Shown: piece by piece, positions 5,658-7,244 of the stretch
How positions within the stretch are numbered: position 1 is the first letter of the stretch
Layout of the letters: each line of letters begins with the position of its first letter
NCBI GenBank assembly: GCA_044356825.1
Contig: JBIKVM010000149.1
Coordinates: 1 to 7,244 of the forward strand
Length of the DNA: 7,244 nucleotides
Reading direction: 5' to 3'
Origin: JAUREX01 sp044356825
GTDB taxonomy: Bacteria; Pseudomonadota; Alphaproteobacteria; Rhodobacterales; Rhodobacteraceae
Made by a program: the position numbers and the translations under genes
The notes under the pieces: generated by a model
What the model saw: the letters and a program-made list of their open reading frames with translations, nothing else
What the model was told of the DNA's origin: nothing
Database searches by the model: none

Positions 5658-6833
5658 ATGCGGCGGATCAGCGTCTTCGGGGCGACCGGGTCGATCGGGC
5701 AGAGCACGCTCGACCTGCTCGGGCGCGCGCCCGACGCCTTCGATGTCGTGGCGCTCACGGGGGGGCGCAACATCGCGGCACTTGCCGCCGCCGCGCGCGC
5801 CCACCGGGCCGAGGTTGCCGTCACCGCCTATCCCGACTGCCTCGACGATCTGCGCGAGGCGCTGGCAGGCAGCGGCATCGCCGCCGCCGCCGGCCCCGAG
5901 GCCATCGCCGAGGCGGCCGACCGGCCCGCCGACCTTGCCGTGTCGGCGATCGTGGGGGCCGCGGGCCTCGTGCCCGGGCTGCGCGCCGCCGCCCGCGGCA
6001 CCACCGTCGCGCTTGCCAACAAGGAATCGCTCGTCTGCGCCGGGCCGCTCCTGATCGCGACGGCGCGCGCGGCGGGCGCGCGCATCCTGCCCGTCGACAG
6101 CGAGCATTCGGCGATCTTCCAGGCGCTTGCGGGCGAGGACATGGCCTCGGTCGAGCGCGTCATCATCACCGCCTCGGGCGGGCCCTTCCGCGACTGGCCG
6201 GCCGACCGGCTGGCGCGCGCCACCCCGGCCGAGGCGGTGCGCCACCCCAACTGGTCGATGGGCGCGCGGATCTCGGTCGATTCGGCCTCGCTCTTCAACA
6301 AGGCGATGGAACTGATCGAGACGCGCGAGTTCTTCGCCATCCCGCCCGAGCGGATCGAGGTGCTCGTGCATCCGCAGTCGATCGTCCACGCCTTGGTCGC
6401 CCATGTCGATGGCGGGGTGATCGCGCATCTGGGTCCGCCCGACATGCGCCACGCCATCGGCTATGCGCTGAACTGGCCCGACCGCGCGCCGCTGCCGGTG
6501 GCGCGGCTCGACCTCGCGCGGATCGGCGCGCTGACGTTCGAGGCCCCCGACCCCGTGCGCTTTCCCGCGCTGCGCCTTGCGCGCGAGGTGATGGCTGCAC
6601 GCGGCATGGCGGGGGCGGTCTTCAACGCCGCCAAGGAAATCGCGCTCGACCATTTCCTCGACCGGCGCGTGGGATTCACCGCCATGGCCGCCATCGTCGA
6701 GGCGACGCTCGCGCGGATGTCGGCCGAGCCCGGCTTCACATCCGCGCCAGACCGGCTTGAGATCGTGCTCGACTTCGACCATCTGGCACGCAGGCGTGCC
6801 GACGAGGCAGCGCGGACGCTGGCCGGGGGATAG
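5658..6833 (+). CDS. dxr: 1-deoxy-D-xylulose 5-phosphate reductoisomerase
   Basis: Dxr rearranges and reduces DXP to 2-C-methyl-D-erythritol 4-phosphate with NADPH, the committed step of the non-mevalonate isoprenoid pathway and the target of fosmidomycin. Seen in order: the NADPH motif GATGSIG (8-14), ANKESLV (120-126), the metal ligands in PVDSEH (145-150; D147 and E149), SGGPFRD (173-179), the flexible-loop HPNWSMG (196-202, W199), then S209, N214, K215 and the third metal ligand E218, and VHPQSIVH (237-244). By position these match the known E. coli active-site residues. Length is 391 residues against a usual 385-400, so it is complete. It starts three nt after the cdsA TAG and ends five nt before rseP. 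It shares an operon with uppS, a consumer of its product. No anomaly was seen in the enzyme itself. Confidence 0.98.
   Translation: MRRISVFGATGSIGQSTLDLLGRAPDAFDVVALTGGRNIAALAAAARAHRAEVAVTAYPDCLDDLREALAGSGIAAAAGPEAIAEAADRPADLAVSAIVGAAGLVPGLRAAARGTTVALANKESLVCAGPLLIATARAAGARILPVDSEHSAIFQALAGEDMASVERVIITASGGPFRDWPADRLARATPAEAVRHPNWSMGARISVDSASLFNKAMELIETREFFAIPPERIEVLVHPQSIVHALVAHVDGGVIAHLGPPDMRHAIGYALNWPDRAPLPVARLDLARIGALTFEAPDPVRFPALRLAREVMAARGMAGAVFNAAKEIALDHFLDRRVGFTAMAAIVEATLARMSAEPGFTSAPDRLEIVLDFDHLARRRADEAARTLAGG
6785..6800. repeat. Perfect 16-bp palindrome in the 3' end of dxr, before rseP
   Basis: GGCACGC-AG-GCGTGCC is a 7-bp inverted repeat with a 2-nt centre (or a 6-bp stem with a CAGG tetraloop). 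It ends 38 nt before the rseP ATG. No T-run follows, so it is not an intrinsic terminator. It encodes part of the Arg-rich C-terminus (LARRRAD) with AGG and CGT, codons uncommon beside the CGC/CGG used nearby. Confidence 0.6.
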
Positions 6834-6838
6834 GACGG

Positions 6839-7244
6839 ATGGAACTTCTGGGTCTGATCCCCAGCTTCGGCGGGCTGGTGTGGACGCTCGCGGCCTTCGT
6901 GCTCGCGCTCTCGATCATCGTGGGGGTGCACGAATACGGCCATTACATCGTCGGGCGCTGGTCGGGGATCCATGCCGAGGTGTTCTCGATCGGCTTCGGC
7001 CCGAAGATCGCGGGCTGGACGGACCGGCACGGCACGCACTGGCAGATCGCGGCGCTGCCGCTCGGGGGCTATGTCCGATTCGCGGGCGATGCCGATGCCG
7101 CCTCGGTCACGGCCGGGGCGGCGCCGACCGACGCGCGGGCGCGCCGGCGCACCATGGCGGGCGCGCCGCTGTGGGCGCGGGCCGCGACCATCTTCGCGGG
7201 GCCGGCCTTCAACTTCGTCTTCGCGGCCCTCGTCTTTGCCGGGC
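6839..7244 (+). CDS. rseP: RIP metalloprotease RseP (site-2 protease), N-terminal part, cut by window edge
   Basis: RseP is an inner-membrane zinc protease that cleaves anti-sigma factors such as RseA within the membrane after a first periplasmic cut, and also clears signal-peptide remnants. The frame runs 135 codons from ATG 6839 to the right edge, about a third of the usual 440-460 residues. The first membrane helix (about 14-36) contains the zinc motif HEYGH (H31, E32, H35). It is followed by the conserved FSIGFGP (48-54) and PLGGYVRFAGD (74-84) of the membrane re-entrant region. The start of the second helix has GPAFNF (about 120-125). The PDZ domains and the LDG zinc ligand would lie outside the window. 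It starts five nt after dxr, with AGGA overlapping the dxr TAG. In alphaproteobacteria bamA often follows. Which anti-sigma factor it cuts here is unknown. Confidence 0.95.
   Translation, partial: MELLGLIPSFGGLVWTLAAFVLALSIIVGVHEYGHYIVGRWSGIHAEVFSIGFGPKIAGWTDRHGTHWQIAALPLGGYVRFAGDADAASVTAGAAPTDARARRRTMAGAPLWARAATIFAGPAFNFVFAALVFAG

Noticed and set aside
4920..5765. Two runs of seven G (4920-4926 in cdsA, 5759-5765 in dxr) as possible phase-variation or frameshift sites
   Set aside because: Both lie in normal in-frame Gly-Gly codons of essential enzymes whose frames continue intact. Runs of this length are expected at this GC content.
6063..6083. Alternating GC-rich tract in dxr as a structural (Z-DNA or hairpin) element
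   Set aside because: It encodes ordinary Ala/Arg/Gly residues between conserved blocks. Similar GCGC strings occur throughout the window.
4739..6760. A 673-codon plus-strand frame across the end of uppS, cdsA and dxr
   Set aside because: It is out of frame with cdsA and dxr, which have complete catalytic motifs. Its product is arginine- and glycine-rich, typical of a shifted frame in GC-rich coding DNA.
2586..6782. A 1398-codon open frame on the minus strand opposite the whole pyrH-dxr operon
   Set aside because: Its translation is low-complexity Arg/Gly/Ala/His-rich sequence with no recognisable domain, and it runs antisense to five securely identified genes. Long antisense frames of this kind are expected at very high GC, where stop codons are rare.

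Overview
The window is very GC-rich, and every gene in it uses G/C-ending codons. It looks like chromosomal core DNA from an alphaproteobacterium. A Rhodobacterales-type (Rhodobacter/Paracoccus-like) source is my inference, based on the gene order and on the style of the Tat-exported peptide-type binding protein. I see no RNA genes, insertion sequences, CRISPR arrays, integration sites or phage genes.

Layout. Left part, minus strand (1-2589): a substrate-binding protein of a peptide/nickel-type ABC transporter, cut off at its C-terminus by the left edge, lies downstream of miaA (tRNA dimethylallyltransferase). A short divergent intergenic region (2590-2711) follows. Right part, plus strand (2712-7244): pyrH, frr, uppS, cdsA, dxr and the first 135 codons of rseP, packed as one operon. 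The gaps between these genes are 30, 27, 3, 3 and 5 nt.

How the genes work together. The plus-strand cluster is the widespread 'growth and envelope' operon. PyrH makes UDP for RNA and for UDP-sugars. Frr recycles ribosomes after termination. Dxr makes MEP, the isoprenoid precursor. UppS turns isoprenoid units into the C55 lipid carrier for peptidoglycan and polysaccharide export. CdsA makes CDP-diacylglycerol, the precursor of phospholipids. RseP is the inner-membrane site-2 protease of envelope-stress signalling. In many relatives bamA and lipid A genes follow just beyond this point. MiaA modifies A37 of tRNAs that read codons beginning with U. The binding protein would feed a dipeptide/oligopeptide-type importer whose permeases probably lie left of the window.

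The gene content is ordinary, and I found no undescribed multi-gene system. The points worth a second look are small-scale. They are three successive gene junctions in which a TAG stop merges with a purine-rich start region; a divergent control region carrying a dyad and a 10-bp-phased direct repeat; an unusual miaA 3' end that contains an 11-bp tandem duplication and a candidate promoter with a dyad in its spacer; a perfect palindrome built with atypical arginine codons just before rseP; and a TTG start for uppS.
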